A stretch of 64,000 nt of DNA from Bacillus sp. FJAT-29814 (lineage in GTDB: Bacteria > Bacillota > Bacilli > Bacillales > Cytobacillaceae): NCBI RefSeq assembly GCF_001510715.1, contig NZ_LMTJ01000006.1, positions 341,396-405,395 of the forward strand, given 5' to 3'. Both the position numbers and the translations under genes were made by a program. The notes beneath the pieces were generated by a model that saw nothing but the letters and a program-made list of their open reading frames with translations, did no database searches and was not told the origin of the DNA. This document shows, one piece after another, positions 45,477 to 54,693 of this stretch; within the stretch, counting starts at the first letter, position 1; every line of letters begins with the position of its first letter.

Positions 45477-46316
45477 TCAAACTTCTTTTAAATATGCAGT
45501 TAAGGCATCTTGCCAATTTGGCAGAGGCGTAAATCCTTGCGCTTCAATTTTCTTCTTGCTTAAAACCGAATACTTCGGCCTTTCGGCTGGCCTTGGGAAT
45601 TGCTCAGTTGTCAACGGATTGACCTTCACATTCAGGCCAGCCTGTTTAAAAATTTCTACGGCGAATTCATACCATGAGCAGACGCCGCTGTTTGTGGCAT
45701 GATAAATCCCGTACTTTTCAGTTTCCATAAGTTCCACCATAAACTTAGCCAAATCGACAGTATAGGTTGGCGAGCCCACCTGATCATGAACAACACCAAC
45801 CTCACCGCGTTCTTTGCCAAGGCGAAGCATGGTTTTCACAAAATTGTGGCCATGGGCACCAAAGACCCATGCTGTCCGAACAATAAAGAATTGCTCCAAC
45901 AGTTCCTGGACAAATTCTTCACCGGCTAATTTCGTTCTTCCATATGCCCCTAACGGCTTTGTCGGGTCGTCAACCTCATATGGGTCAGTGCCTGTACCGT
46001 CAAACACATAATCTGTACTGATATACAGCATTTTAGCGCCTATTTGCTTGGCTGCAAGGGCCAAATTCTTAGTCCCGAGTCCGTTGACCCGGTAGGCTGT
46101 TTCTTCATCCTCTTCCGCAGCATCCACATTGGTATAAGCAGCGCAATGAAGAATGACGTCCGGCTTCACTTCAGCGATAAACGCTTGTACATCCCCTTCA
46201 ATCGTTATATCTAAGTCAGCGCGGTCAGTACCGATGGCTTGATGGTTTTTTCGCTCCAATTCCAGGAGTACATCCTGCCCTAATTGGCCTGCAGCACCTG
46301 TAACTATAACTTTCAT
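45477..46316 (-). CDS. rfbD: dTDP-4-dehydrorhamnose reductase
   Basis: 279 residues from the ATG at 46316 (AGGTG upstream), overlapping the rfbB stop by one base (TAATG). Rossmann GAAGQLGQD near the N-terminus, SDR catalytic Y-x3-K in YGRTKLAGE, and LYISTDYVFDG. Reduces dTDP-4-dehydro-L-rhamnose with NAD(P)H to dTDP-L-rhamnose, the last step of the rfbACBD pathway. Confidence 0.95.
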   Translation of the reverse strand: MKVIVTGAAGQLGQDVLLELERKNHQAIGTDRADLDITIEGDVQAFIAEVKPDVILHCAAYTNVDAAEEDEETAYRVNGLGTKNLALAAKQIGAKMLYISTDYVFDGTGTDPYEVDDPTKPLGAYGRTKLAGEEFVQELLEQFFIVRTAWVFGAHGHNFVKTMLRLGKERGEVGVVHDQVGSPTYTVDLAKFMVELMETEKYGIYHATNSGVCSWYEFAVEIFKQAGLNVKVNPLTTEQFPRPAERPKYSVLSKKKIEAQGFTPLPNWQDALTAYLKEV

Positions 46317-47338
46317 TATTCTACACCTAGTCTCTCGCCATATTGGGATTTGAAGTAATCCTGGTATTCGCCAGAAATGATGTTTTCCCACCATTCGCGG
46401 TTATTTAAATACCAATTAATTGTTTGTTCAATGCCGGTATCAAAATTATACTTTGGCGACCAGCCCAGCTCTGTGCGCAGCTTTGTTGCATCAATTGCGT
46501 AGCGGCGGTCATGTCCCGGACGGTCTTTTACAAATTTAATCAGCGATTCAGGCTTGCCAAGATGATTAAGAATCGTTTTGACAATGTCAATATTGGTCCG
46601 CTCGTTATTGCCGCCGACATTATAAACCTCGCCATCACGGCCCTTATGTAGGACAAGGTCAATGGCCTGGCAGTGGTCTTCCACGTGCAGCCAGTCACGG
46701 ACATTCAGTCCATCGCCATACACCGGAAGCTCCTTGTCATTCAAGGCATTGATAATCATTAACGGAATCAGTTTCTCCGGGAAATGGAATGGTCCATAGT
46801 TATTGGAGCAACGGGTAATATTAACCGGGAGCCCGAAGGTTTCATGGTAGGCGCGCACTAATAAGTCAGCCCCCGCTTTACTGGCACTGTATGGGCTGTT
46901 CGCAGCCAATGGCGTTTCTTCTGTAAAATAGCCTGTTTCACCCAAAGTTCCGTACACTTCGTCCGTTGAAACCTGAAGGTATTTTTTCACGCCAAAGGTT
47001 TTGGCCGCATCCAATAATGCCAATGTTCCTTGAATATTTGTTTGCACAAAAATTCCTGGGTCGGTTATGCTGCGGTCAACGTGAGATTCCGCTGCAAAGT
47101 TCAATACATAATCAAACTTCTCTTCTTGGAAAAGACCCTGAATAAAATCGCGGTCAGCAATATCGCCACGGACAAACTTGTAGTTTGGTTTGTTTTCAAT
47201 ATCCTTTAAATTCTCAAGGTTGCCTGCGTAAGTTAATAAATCCAAATTGACAATCGTATATTCCGGGTATTTATTTACCATATAGCGGACAAAGTTGCTG
47301 CCAATAAAGCCAGCCCCGCCTGTTACTAATAACTTCAT
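46316..47338 (-). CDS. rfbB: dTDP-glucose 4,6-dehydratase
   Basis: 340 residues. NAD-binding TGGAGFIGSNFV, STDEVYGT, YSASKAGAD catalytic motif and NNYGPFHFPEKLIPL are all RfbB signatures. Makes dTDP-4-keto-6-deoxy-D-glucose, which feeds both the rhamnose branch (rfbC, rfbD) and the aminosugar branch (fdtA, fdtB) encoded 12 kb away. Sits 11 bp after rfbC. Confidence 0.97.
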   Translation of the reverse strand: MKLLVTGGAGFIGSNFVRYMVNKYPEYTIVNLDLLTYAGNLENLKDIENKPNYKFVRGDIADRDFIQGLFQEEKFDYVLNFAAESHVDRSITDPGIFVQTNIQGTLALLDAAKTFGVKKYLQVSTDEVYGTLGETGYFTEETPLAANSPYSASKAGADLLVRAYHETFGLPVNITRCSNNYGPFHFPEKLIPLMIINALNDKELPVYGDGLNVRDWLHVEDHCQAIDLVLHKGRDGEVYNVGGNNERTNIDIVKTILNHLGKPESLIKFVKDRPGHDRRYAIDATKLRTELGWSPKYNFDTGIEQTINWYLNNREWWENIISGEYQDYFKSQYGERLGVE

Positions 47339-47349
47339 ATTCCTGCCTC

Positions 47350-47910
47350 CTATTTTTCAAACACAAAGTTAAGATGGGATGCATCCTTTAATCTTGGATG
47401 CTTTGTATCTTTTTCCGAAAGGATTGGATTGTTGGTTGGCCAATCAATTCCCAAATCCGGGTCATTCCACAGAATTCCGCCGTCATGCTCAGGTGAATAA
47501 TATTCATCGACCTTATAAGCAACAGTGGTGTCAGGCACCAATGTGCAAAAACCGTGCGCGAATCCCTTTGGGACGAGCAACTGGCGTTTATTTTCAGTAC
47601 TAAGGATGACGCCTACCCACTGACCGTAGGTAGGAGACCCTTCGCGAATGTCGACTGCAACATCATAGATTGCACCCGTAATGCAGCGGACAACTTTTGT
47701 TTGTGCCTTCGGATTCAGCTGGAAATGCAAGCCCCTCAATGTGCCGGTTGGTGCTGATAAGGACTGGTTGTCCTGAACAAAATCATAATGCAATTCCAAC
47801 TTCTCAAACATTTCTTTATTATAACTTTCCATAAAATAACCACGGTGGTCACCAAACACCTTTGGTTCTAAAATCTTTACACCAGGTAATTTTGTATCAA
47901 TGATATTCAT
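47350..47910 (-). CDS. rfbC: dTDP-4-dehydrorhamnose 3,5-epimerase
   Basis: 186 residues; cupin-type RfbC with DHRGYFMESYN, GTLRGLHFQ (catalytic His region), VRCITGAIYDVAVDIR and PKGFAHGFCTL. Epimerises C3 and C5 of the 4-keto sugar. The codons for LVPDTT contain an exact GGTGTCAGGCACC family repeat (47527-47539). Confidence 0.95.
   Translation of the reverse strand: MNIIDTKLPGVKILEPKVFGDHRGYFMESYNKEMFEKLELHYDFVQDNQSLSAPTGTLRGLHFQLNPKAQTKVVRCITGAIYDVAVDIREGSPTYGQWVGVILSTENKRQLLVPKGFAHGFCTLVPDTTVAYKVDEYYSPEHDGGILWNDPDLGIDWPTNNPILSEKDTKHPRLKDASHLNFVFEK
47527..47539. repeat. Exact GGTGTCAGGCACC repeat copy within rfbC
   Basis: Thirteen-base exact match to the intergenic element core, in frame and encoding VPDT on the minus strand. 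Confidence 0.7.
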
Positions 47911-47924
47911 GAGTCCGACCTCAC

Positions 47925-48803
47925 TTATAAATTACTTGTCTGATTCGCAATTTTAATCAGATATTGCCCATATTGATTTTTCTTTAACGGTTCTGCCAAT
48001 TCAATGAGTTTCTCTTTTGTAATATAACCCATTTTATAAGCAATCTCTTCAAGACAAGCAATTTTTAATGATTGTCTCTTTTCAACCGTTTCAATAAACT
48101 GAGATGCTTCCAATAAGGATGCGTGTGTCCCCGTGTCCAGCCAAGCATAGCCGCGGCCCAGCAGTTCCACACTTAATTCGCCCATCTCAAGGTAGGCTTT
48201 ATTAACATCGGTAATTTCCAATTCCCCGCGTGCAGAAGGCTGAATACTTTTTGCAATGTTAACCACTCGGTTATCATAAAAATACAATCCTGTTACTGCA
48301 TAATTAGATTTTGGAACATCCGGCTTTTCCTCGATGGAAACAGCTTTTCCGTTCTCATCAAACTCCACTACGCCGAAACGTTCTGGATCGTTGACATAAT
48401 AGCCAAACACCGTTGCTCCTGTTTCACGGGCTGCTGCGTTTCTCAATAAATTCGTTAACCCATGGCCATAGAAAATGTTATCGCCGAGGACCAAGGCAAC
48501 GTTATCATCACCGATAAATTCATCTCCAAGAATAAAAGCCTGGGCCAGTCCACCTGGTTCTGGTTGAATCTTGTATGTAAAGTTCATGCCCAAATCCGAG
48601 CCGTCTCCGAGAATTTGTTCAAATCGCGGTGTATCCTCCGGAGTCGAGATAATCAAAATGTCCTTTATCCCAGCCAGCATCAATACGGATAATGGGTAAT
48701 AAATCATCGGTTTATCGTAGACAGGCAAAAGCTGTTTGGACACTACCCTTGTTAACGGATAAAGTCGCGTGCCACTGCCTCCCGCAAGAATGATACCTTT
48801 CAT
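47925..48803 (-). CDS. rfbA: Glucose-1-phosphate thymidylyltransferase
   Basis: 292 residues from the ATG at 48803 (AGAGGAG upstream). Nucleotidyltransferase signature [22 protein letters not shown] (first 20 shown in part), [12 protein letters not shown], and [19 protein letters not shown]. Makes dTDP-glucose from glucose-1-phosphate and dTTP. First gene of the rfbACBD set. Confidence 0.96.
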   Translation of the reverse strand: MKGIILAGGSGTRLYPLTRVVSKQLLPVYDKPMIYYPLSVLMLAGIKDILIISTPEDTPRFEQILGDGSDLGMNFTYKIQPEPGGLAQAFILGDEFIGDDNVALVLGDNIFYGHGLTNLLRNAAARETGATVFGYYVNDPERFGVVEFDENGKAVSIEEKPDVPKSNYAVTGLYFYDNRVVNIAKSIQPSARGELEITDVNKAYLEMGELSVELLGRGYAWLDTGTHASLLEASQFIETVEKRQSLKIACLEEIAYKMGYITKEKLIELAEPLKKNQYGQYLIKIANQTSNL

Positions 48804-48851
48804 AAAAAGCCAACTCCTCTTTTTTTGATATAACAAGCAACAATTGTCCTT

Positions 48852-48879
48852 GCATCCTTCCCCATTATAAGGAAGGATG
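48852..48879 (-). other. Hairpin and possible promoter before rfbA
   Basis: Inverted repeat CATCCTTCC/GGAAGGATG in the 124-bp gap after the GT2 gene. On the minus strand it overlaps a possible promoter (TTGGCT, 18 bp, TATAAT with the -10 at 48865-48870), so rfbA may be expressed apart from the upstream genes. Confidence 0.4.
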
Positions 48880-48927
48880 GCTATAAAAGCCAAAACCGAA
48901 CAAAAATGTAACAAAAAAGTTATAATA

Positions 48928-49635
48928 TTAACCTTTATAGCCCATTACCGCTGAAATGGTCCGCAGTCTTCCTTTAATTTGCACTGATAACGGGCGTTTT
49001 TTTATCCCGGTAACATTTCCGCCATGGCGGACATATTTCATTAATGGCTTTTCGATAAAGACAATTTTCCTTTTTTTCATCATGCACACAAGTGCAATCC
49101 ATTGGTCATGCATTTCAATAGTGGATGGAAATGGTAAGATGTCAGACACTATATCCCGTTTAAAGGCCATAAAAGCCCCGGTATAGGCGTTTTTTAAAAT
49201 ATTCCCAAAAATTCCTTGGTTTATGTTGTTATGATTATAATCATTCCATGATGGATTTAGGATGTTGAAATCACCGTCGACCACATAAGCATCATGGACC
49301 ACAAGGTCGGCGTGCTGATCTTCAAAAGCATTCAGAACGGTCTCCACTTTATCGTCTTCCCACACATCATCCTGGTCACACAGAAAAAGGATATCCCCTC
49401 TTGCCAAGGATATCGCCTTTTCAAAACTCTTGATTGCGCCCAAGTTTTTCTCATTCACATAGACCTGAATCCGATTCCCATATGTATCCTTCACAACCTG
49501 AACAGTCTGATCTTTTGAGCCGTCATCCACCATTATAATTTCATCATCCTGTTTAAGCTGCTTTATGATGGAATCCAGTTGTCTTTTTATGAAGTTTTCA
49601 CCATTATAGGTTGCAATACAAACAGATATTTTCAT
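48928..49635 (-). CDS. GT2 glycosyltransferase, rhamnosyltransferase-like
   Basis: 235 residues, one GT-A domain: [20 protein letters not shown], the acidic [10 protein letters not shown], the DxD-like CDQDDVW, and the acceptor-side MHDQWIAL. It resembles enzymes that add L-rhamnose in polysaccharide repeat units, consistent with the dTDP-rhamnose genes next door, but donor and linkage cannot be read from sequence. 12 bp after the neighbouring GT2 gene. Confidence 0.82.
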   Translation of the reverse strand: MKISVCIATYNGENFIKRQLDSIIKQLKQDDEIIMVDDGSKDQTVQVVKDTYGNRIQVYVNEKNLGAIKSFEKAISLARGDILFLCDQDDVWEDDKVETVLNAFEDQHADLVVHDAYVVDGDFNILNPSWNDYNHNNINQGIFGNILKNAYTGAFMAFKRDIVSDILPFPSTIEMHDQWIALVCMMKKRKIVFIEKPLMKYVRHGGNVTGIKKRPLSVQIKGRLRTISAVMGYKG

Positions 49636-49647
49636 GGAATAGCTCCT

Positions 49648-50484
49648 TTAAATTGAAAACAGCTTACGAAGTGTGTACATGGCAATATGTTTATTTTTCA
49701 CGATTAAAGCCTGTTTTAAGAATCTTTTCATGAGCTGTTTTTTGTAGGCTGGAAACAAATCCTTTTTATAATTTTTGTAAAACTTTACTTCGGAATTAAT
49801 AATGCTTTTATAACGGTTTAATGAGACCTTGCTGTAATCCATCACGGATAAATCATGCTCAAGCGTTGTATCCATAAGGAAAACTTTCTTTCCCTTTGCA
49901 TAGATTTCATAAAATAGCCAATGGTCTAGATAATCTAGAGGGAATTCCTCATTAAAACCGCCAATCTCGTTTAAAAATTCGATCCTCAGAAGCGACCCAG
50001 AATTAATGGCCATAACTGGCTTCTCTTGAACGCCCGGCTTTGGTTTTTCAATCTGAAGCGGACGTAATGAATGACTGAAAACTGGTGAAATCATTGTATT
50101 TCCACTAAGAACTTCAGGAACAACCGCCACAATGTCAGTTGCTAATTGCGGCAAATGAAAGGCTTGATTGAGATAATTTCCAGTCAAATGAGTATCATGG
50201 TCCAAAAGAAGAAGCCACCCGCTTCCATTTTCTTTCGCTTGTGACCAAGCAAAGGTATAGGCTGCTGCTATTCCTCGGTTTCTGGAGTCATGTTGATAGA
50301 TGACTTCAATCCCTTTGAAATCGGCTAAATCAATAACTTGTTTTTCAGGGCTATTATCATAAATAACAATAGAAATATTTTTAAAACGAGCACTGTCTTC
50401 GTTCATAGCATTTAACAGGGAACGAATTGTAGAGGATTGATCGATTAAGGTTTTATACACCACTATTACTAAGGTTATCTTCAT
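49648..50484 (-). CDS. GT2 glycosyltransferase (WbbL/rhamnosyltransferase-like)
   Basis: 278 residues from the ATG at 50484 (AAAGG upstream); the frame stays open 11 codons further. GT-A fold with TLVIVVYKT, YDNSPEK, NRGIAAAYTFAW, LLDHDTHL (DxD) and FPLDYLDHWLFYE. The start overlaps the polymerase gene by 32 bp, so the two are co-expressed. Donor unknown; rhamnose is plausible. Confidence 0.82.
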   Translation of the reverse strand: MKITLVIVVYKTLIDQSSTIRSLLNAMNEDSARFKNISIVIYDNSPEKQVIDLADFKGIEVIYQHDSRNRGIAAAYTFAWSQAKENGSGWLLLLDHDTHLTGNYLNQAFHLPQLATDIVAVVPEVLSGNTMISPVFSHSLRPLQIEKPKPGVQEKPVMAINSGSLLRIEFLNEIGGFNEEFPLDYLDHWLFYEIYAKGKKVFLMDTTLEHDLSVMDYSKVSLNRYKSIINSEVKFYKNYKKDLFPAYKKQLMKRFLKQALIVKNKHIAMYTLRKLFSI

Positions 50485-51688
50485 CACTAACAGCCTTTGG
50501 AATGAATTTTTTTTCACTAAACAGCGTGAACAACAAAGGATAAACTAACTGAAAGCTTAATCCTGTAAAGGAAAACATGTTGCTAAAAGTCGTAAAAACA
50601 AATATGGAATTCATAATCGCAACGCCAATAATCAGATAGTCACTGTTCAGCTTTTTCAAAAACAAGATATATAAAAAGGCAAATGCGAATGCGAATATCG
50701 AATAAAATGTGATTCCCACCCAGCCCAGCAATACAAAAGGCTGCGCAAAGGCTGTCGATACGTTTAACTCGGGAGTTATTTGATACCCGGCAGGAATGAC
50801 CATATTATATAAAGGCACTATCCTCTTACTAATAAAATCCGGCAAAGTCTGAGTGATCGTGAACACAAAAGAATCGTAAAAGTTCACATCTTCCTCAAAG
50901 GTAAAATTGTTTATGGTCTCTTGGAGATTAGCAAGCGGGGAGGCCAAATAGATATAGCCCCAGAAAAACTCCTTCGGGATGACAGAGTCTTTAAATTCAT
51001 TAGTTGCCCCGCCTATTTGCAAGAAGAGGCTATTATCAAACAGGGATGTATTCGTTTGATAAGAATTGTTCACCCTCATATTCCCCAAAACACCAAACAG
51101 ATACAGACCAATAATCATCAATACGGTCAACCCGGCAATTTTGTTAAAAGTAATTTTCGACTGATATTTAATTAGATAGATGAACACACAGCTCATTAAA
51201 ATAATGAGCAGCATCCCTCTATTTAATATTAAAATTGAAGGCACTAGAGTAAGGATAAATAGAACTAATGATATTTTTCTCCGCTCCGCTCCAGAGAGAA
51301 CAATTTGAAACAAATACAGCGAAAAAAACGAATTAAACGTAACCAATAAAACATGAAATGTTGGTATTCCAAATTCGGTATAGCTAAGCTGAGTATTTGT
51401 AAACATGGCTAATAATGGGAAATTCCGATGATATAAAAATTCCAATAAATAACCGGCTAATATTCCATAAGTGACAAGCTCCAAGTTCTTCTTGTACTTT
51501 ATATTATTAAAGGAAATAATCTTTTGCTTCACAAAAATTCTTCCTAGAAAAAAGGCCACTGCCATTGAACTTCCTAAAAACAGGACTAACGGCAGCCCTA
51601 AATCCGGAAACAGGTTTGACCATCTAAATAGATAAGCGATCAATACAGCAAGGAAGGATAGTATATAAATAAAATAAGGATTAATCAA
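50453..51688 (-). CDS. Wzy-like oligosaccharide repeat-unit polymerase
   Basis: 411 residues, about ten to eleven TM segments and one large extracytoplasmic loop (about 205-320), the usual topology of O-antigen/capsule polymerases. Primary sequence is too variable for a certain family call. It would join lipid-linked repeat units outside the membrane. Context (Wzz-like gene upstream, GT2 genes downstream) supports the call. No Wzx flippase gene was seen in the window. Confidence 0.7.
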   Translation of the reverse strand: MINPYFIYILSFLAVLIAYLFRWSNLFPDLGLPLVLFLGSSMAVAFFLGRIFVKQKIISFNNIKYKKNLELVTYGILAGYLLEFLYHRNFPLLAMFTNTQLSYTEFGIPTFHVLLVTFNSFFSLYLFQIVLSGAERRKISLVLFILTLVPSILILNRGMLLIILMSCVFIYLIKYQSKITFNKIAGLTVLMIIGLYLFGVLGNMRVNNSYQTNTSLFDNSLFLQIGGATNEFKDSVIPKEFFWGYIYLASPLANLQETINNFTFEEDVNFYDSFVFTITQTLPDFISKRIVPLYNMVIPAGYQITPELNVSTAFAQPFVLLGWVGITFYSIFAFAFAFLYILFLKKLNSDYLIIGVAIMNSIFVFTTFSNMFSFTGLSFQLVYPLLFTLFSEKKFIPKAVSDEDNLSNSGV

Positions 51689-51750
51689 ACCCTTGCATGC
51701 CCCCTTTCCAACCTATGAATATGGTACTGCTGAATACTGCGGTAGACATT

Positions 51751-52371
51751 CTAAGCTTTTTTTAATGGTTTTATAAAAAAGAACAAAACAAGCGAAAGAA
51801 AAACGCCCAGTATTAATCCGATAACCGTTCCCATTATAGTATTAGCCTTTGTTCGTGGGACTTGGCTGATTTTATCCTCTTGTCCTTTTTGTGCTTTTTC
51901 GACTATGTTTACTTTTTCAACTTCTAAAAAACTTCCTATTTCTCGTTTAAAGACGTCCGCAACTCCATTTGCGATTCTGGTTGCTTTATCAGGACTTTTA
52001 TCGTTAACAGTTATTTTTATGACATGTGAGCCGTTTTCATTGGATACCCTTACTTTACCAGCCAAGGCCTTAACATTGTCTCTCAGTTTCAACTCTTTCT
52101 TCACAGGGCCAAGTATAGCATTGGTATTAATAAGGGTTTGAGCAGTATTTAAGAAACGAACCGTTTCATCTGTCTGATTAATAATCGTATTCGTTTCATT
52201 CATTAACGGTTTAATCAACACCAGTGAAGAAGCTTCATATGTGGGAGGCGGGGCTGCACTAGTCAGCATCCTTCCAGAGACACCTCCTATTAATCCAAGA
52301 AGAATAATCAACCAAAGATATTTTTTAAAAACTTTAAGTAAATCAACGATATAAGTAGTGCCTTCCATCAT
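51751..52371 (-). CDS. Wzz/YveK-like chain-length regulator
   Basis: 206 residues: N-terminal TM (about 17-37), an extracytoplasmic region with the Wzz pattern (YEASSLVLIKPL), then a Pro-rich segment and a second TM (about 177-198). Such proteins set polymer length and in Firmicutes activate a partner tyrosine kinase; no kinase or phosphatase gene lies nearby. GGAGG precedes two adjacent ATG codons, either of which may be used. Confidence 0.83.
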   Translation of the reverse strand: MMEGTTYIVDLLKVFKKYLWLIILLGLIGGVSGRMLTSAAPPPTYEASSLVLIKPLMNETNTIINQTDETVRFLNTAQTLINTNAILGPVKKELKLRDNVKALAGKVRVSNENGSHVIKITVNDKSPDKATRIANGVADVFKREIGSFLEVEKVNIVEKAQKGQEDKISQVPRTKANTIMGTVIGLILGVFLSLVLFFFIKPLKKA

Positions 52372-52428
52372 GTACCTCCGAATGAATTAGTATCATTTCT
52401 AACTTACGCCTCACAATATTCTCTTTTT

Positions 52429-53214
52429 CTAAAAAAACCTCCATCCCCATTTATTAAAATACTTGAACATGGATTCGATGAAAATTTTAAAAAGCTTCGA
52501 ATTTTTATGTGCACCTCTTTCATAATAATGGACCACATCGGAAAAAGGCGTATAGACAATTCGTTTATTCCGCTTTCTTAGTTCCAAACATAAGTCATAA
52601 TCCTCAAAATACATAAAATAGCGGTCATCAAAACCATTAACTTCTTTAAAGTCTTCCCCCCGCACCAGCATAAAGCACCCTGAACCAATCCTGATATCGA
52701 CATATCTGTCATTTGGTATATCTCTTAGTTCATATGATGCGAGTCTTTTGGAAAACATTTTTTTAATAAATCCAAATGGAACAAAACGTAAAAAATAATC
52801 AAATACTGAAACCCTGTTGCGCATTAAATGCTGCTGCGTTCCATCTGAGTTTAGGACTTTTGGCACCAATAAAGATATGCTTGAATCACTCTCCATAACC
52901 TCAAGCATTTTTAAAAGGTCCGCTTTTACCAAAATAATATCCGGGTTGAAAATCAGGAAAAACTCTTCGGAGCATTTTAACAGATTATAGTTATGTCCAA
53001 ACCCAAAACCATTGTTTTCATGATAAAAGGTGATTTCTACAAAATCCGCATATTCCTTTAACCGTTCACGATATTCAGGAGTCGAATGATTGTCAAAAAT
53101 CAGGAAACGAAATTGGCTGTCCCGGCCAAATTCCTTTTTTAGGTTGTTTAGCACCTCAAATATATGCTTGCTATTATACGTCACAATACTAATTGCAACT
53201 TTTGCTTCAGCCAT
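52429..53214 (-). CDS. GT2 glycosyltransferase, rhamnosyltransferase-like
   Basis: About 261 residues. GT-A domain with AISIVTYNS, FDNHSTPE, NNGFGFGHNYN, the DxD equivalent FNPDI, and YFMYFEDYDLCLELRKR, the pattern of dTDP-rhamnosyl transferases such as WbbL. The ATG at 53214 is preferred over 53232 because the latter lacks a ribosome site at useful distance; the choice is uncertain. First gene of the polysaccharide operon. Confidence 0.8.
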   Translation of the reverse strand: MAEAKVAISIVTYNSKHIFEVLNNLKKEFGRDSQFRFLIFDNHSTPEYRERLKEYADFVEITFYHENNGFGFGHNYNLLKCSEEFFLIFNPDIILVKADLLKMLEVMESDSSISLLVPKVLNSDGTQQHLMRNRVSVFDYFLRFVPFGFIKKMFSKRLASYELRDIPNDRYVDIRIGSGCFMLVRGEDFKEVNGFDDRYFMYFEDYDLCLELRKRNKRIVYTPFSDVVHYYERGAHKNSKLFKIFIESMFKYFNKWGWRFF

Positions 53215-53388
53215 TGATTCACACTCTTTCATTTAACTAGTGATAGTAATTTTTCCTTATAGTGTAACAACTTTTTTCCGCTTTACGTCTTCTCTTTGTA
53301 TGTATTTTTTGCAAAATATATTGAATCATTCATTCCTTGATAAGGAGCTGACAATAAAAATGAGGGGTCATTCCCATACCAAAAATAA

Positions 53389-53397
53389 ATTATAACA
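53389..53397 (-). promoter_or_regulatory. Polysaccharide operon promoter (extended -10)
   Basis: Minus-strand TGTTATAAT with a weak TACAAA -35 at 17 bp. The leader of about 165 nt includes a CCTT/AAGG hairpin. It is divergent from the LCP promoter about 50 bp away in the 314-bp gap 53215-53528. Confidence 0.45.
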
Positions 53398-53447
53398 TCA
53401 TATTGTCAGATTTTGTACTTTTATGGTGGATTTTTTTTGATTTCCAG

Positions 53448-53476
53448 TTGAACAATGAAACATCGGAGATTATAAT
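53448..53476 (+). promoter_or_regulatory. Sigma-A promoter of the LCP gene
   Basis: TTGAAC (53448-53453), 17-bp spacer, TATAAT (53471-53476); start about 53483. Confidence 0.75.
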
Positions 53477-53528
53477 TGGGGTTATGGTCATGTACTAAAA
53501 TAATCCTTATAGAAGGGAATTATATAGT

Positions 53529-54596
53529 ATGAAAAATACTAGATTAGGAAATAAAAAAAAGAAAAAGAAAATGTGGCTTCGACTCTCTTTAGTCATTGTC
53601 TTTTTCTTACTTATCGGCGGCGGCCTTTATTTTTATAATGTCTATACAAATGTAGCAAGTGCAGTCAACAAGATGAATAAACCGATTCACAGAGAGGTTT
53701 CTAAAAAAAGGGAAGTAAAGGTTGAATTTGAGCAAAAGGACCCAATTTCCATCTTAATGGTTGGTGTCGATGAACGGGAAGGTGACGGCGGGCGTACCGA
53801 CTCTATGTTAGTGTTAACGGTGAACCCTGAAAACAAAACTACTAAAATACTAAGTATTGCTCGTGATACCCGGACAAAACTAATCTATCCAGATAAACCA
53901 GCTAAGACTAAGATTGACAAAATCAATCACGCCTATGCTTTTGGTGGAATCGAAATGAGTATCGAAACGGTTGAACATTTTCTGAATATACCAATTGACT
54001 ACTACGTTCAGGTAAACATGGAAGGATTTAAAGACATTGTCGATGCGGTTGGCGGAATTGATGTCGATAACCAATTTGCTTTCGAATTGGACGGAGTATA
54101 TCTAAAAAAGGGCCCGCAGCATTTAAACGGTGAAAAAGCATTACAATATGCACGCATGAGAAAAGCAGACCCAAGAGGTGATGCTGGTCGTCAGGAAAGA
54201 CAACGCGAGGTTATTTCGAAAATCATCGAACAAGGAAAATCAATTAAGACGTTAACTAATTACGATAATATTCTTGGTGCTCTCGAAAATAACATTAAAA
54301 CTAATCTCACCTTGGAAGATATTATTGGAATTCAAAAAGACTATAAGCCTGCAGCAGATACCATTGAAAGAATTGAAATCCCCGGCGACGGCATGTTGAC
54401 CAATACTGGCTGGTTTTTCTTTGTCAGCGACGAAACAAGACAACAGCTTTCAGACCAATTACGGGAACAATTGGGTTTGCCATCTCAACCTGTTGAAAAA
54501 TATAATTTAGGTGCCCAAAATAAGAATGATAATAGTAAAAGTTCTACAACCAAAGGGAAAATACAAAGTGATCAAACTATTGATAGCGATCAATAA
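53529..54596 (+). CDS. LytR-CpsA-Psr (TagTUV-type) cell-wall polymer ligase
   Basis: 355 residues. Lys-rich cytoplasmic start, one TM (about 15-36), then the LCP domain: GVDEREGDGGRTDSML, SIARDTR, KINHAYAFGG, and RMRKADPRGDAGRQERQREV carrying the conserved pyrophosphate-binding arginines. Attaches lipid-linked wall polymers to peptidoglycan. The C-terminal tail (about 310-355) is polar and disordered. Monocistronic; its product could ligate the polysaccharide built by the neighbouring operons. Confidence 0.92.
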   Translation: MKNTRLGNKKKKKKMWLRLSLVIVFFLLIGGGLYFYNVYTNVASAVNKMNKPIHREVSKKREVKVEFEQKDPISILMVGVDEREGDGGRTDSMLVLTVNPENKTTKILSIARDTRTKLIYPDKPAKTKIDKINHAYAFGGIEMSIETVEHFLNIPIDYYVQVNMEGFKDIVDAVGGIDVDNQFAFELDGVYLKKGPQHLNGEKALQYARMRKADPRGDAGRQERQREVISKIIEQGKSIKTLTNYDNILGALENNIKTNLTLEDIIGIQKDYKPAADTIERIEIPGDGMLTNTGWFFFVSDETRQQLSDQLREQLGLPSQPVEKYNLGAQNKNDNSKSSTTKGKIQSDQTIDSDQ

Positions 54597-54635
54597 ATGC
54601 CTTTAAATACTTTAATACAGTCTCAAAAACGGATC

Positions 54636-54679
54636 AATAATAAAAACACCTTTACTTTGAAAAGGTGTTTTTATTATTT
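54636..54679. terminator. Bidirectional terminator between the LCP gene and yfhO
   Basis: Long stem AATAATAAAAACACCTTT with near-perfect complement, usable from both convergent genes. Confidence 0.85.
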
Positions 54680-54693
54680 TTACACTGAACCGT

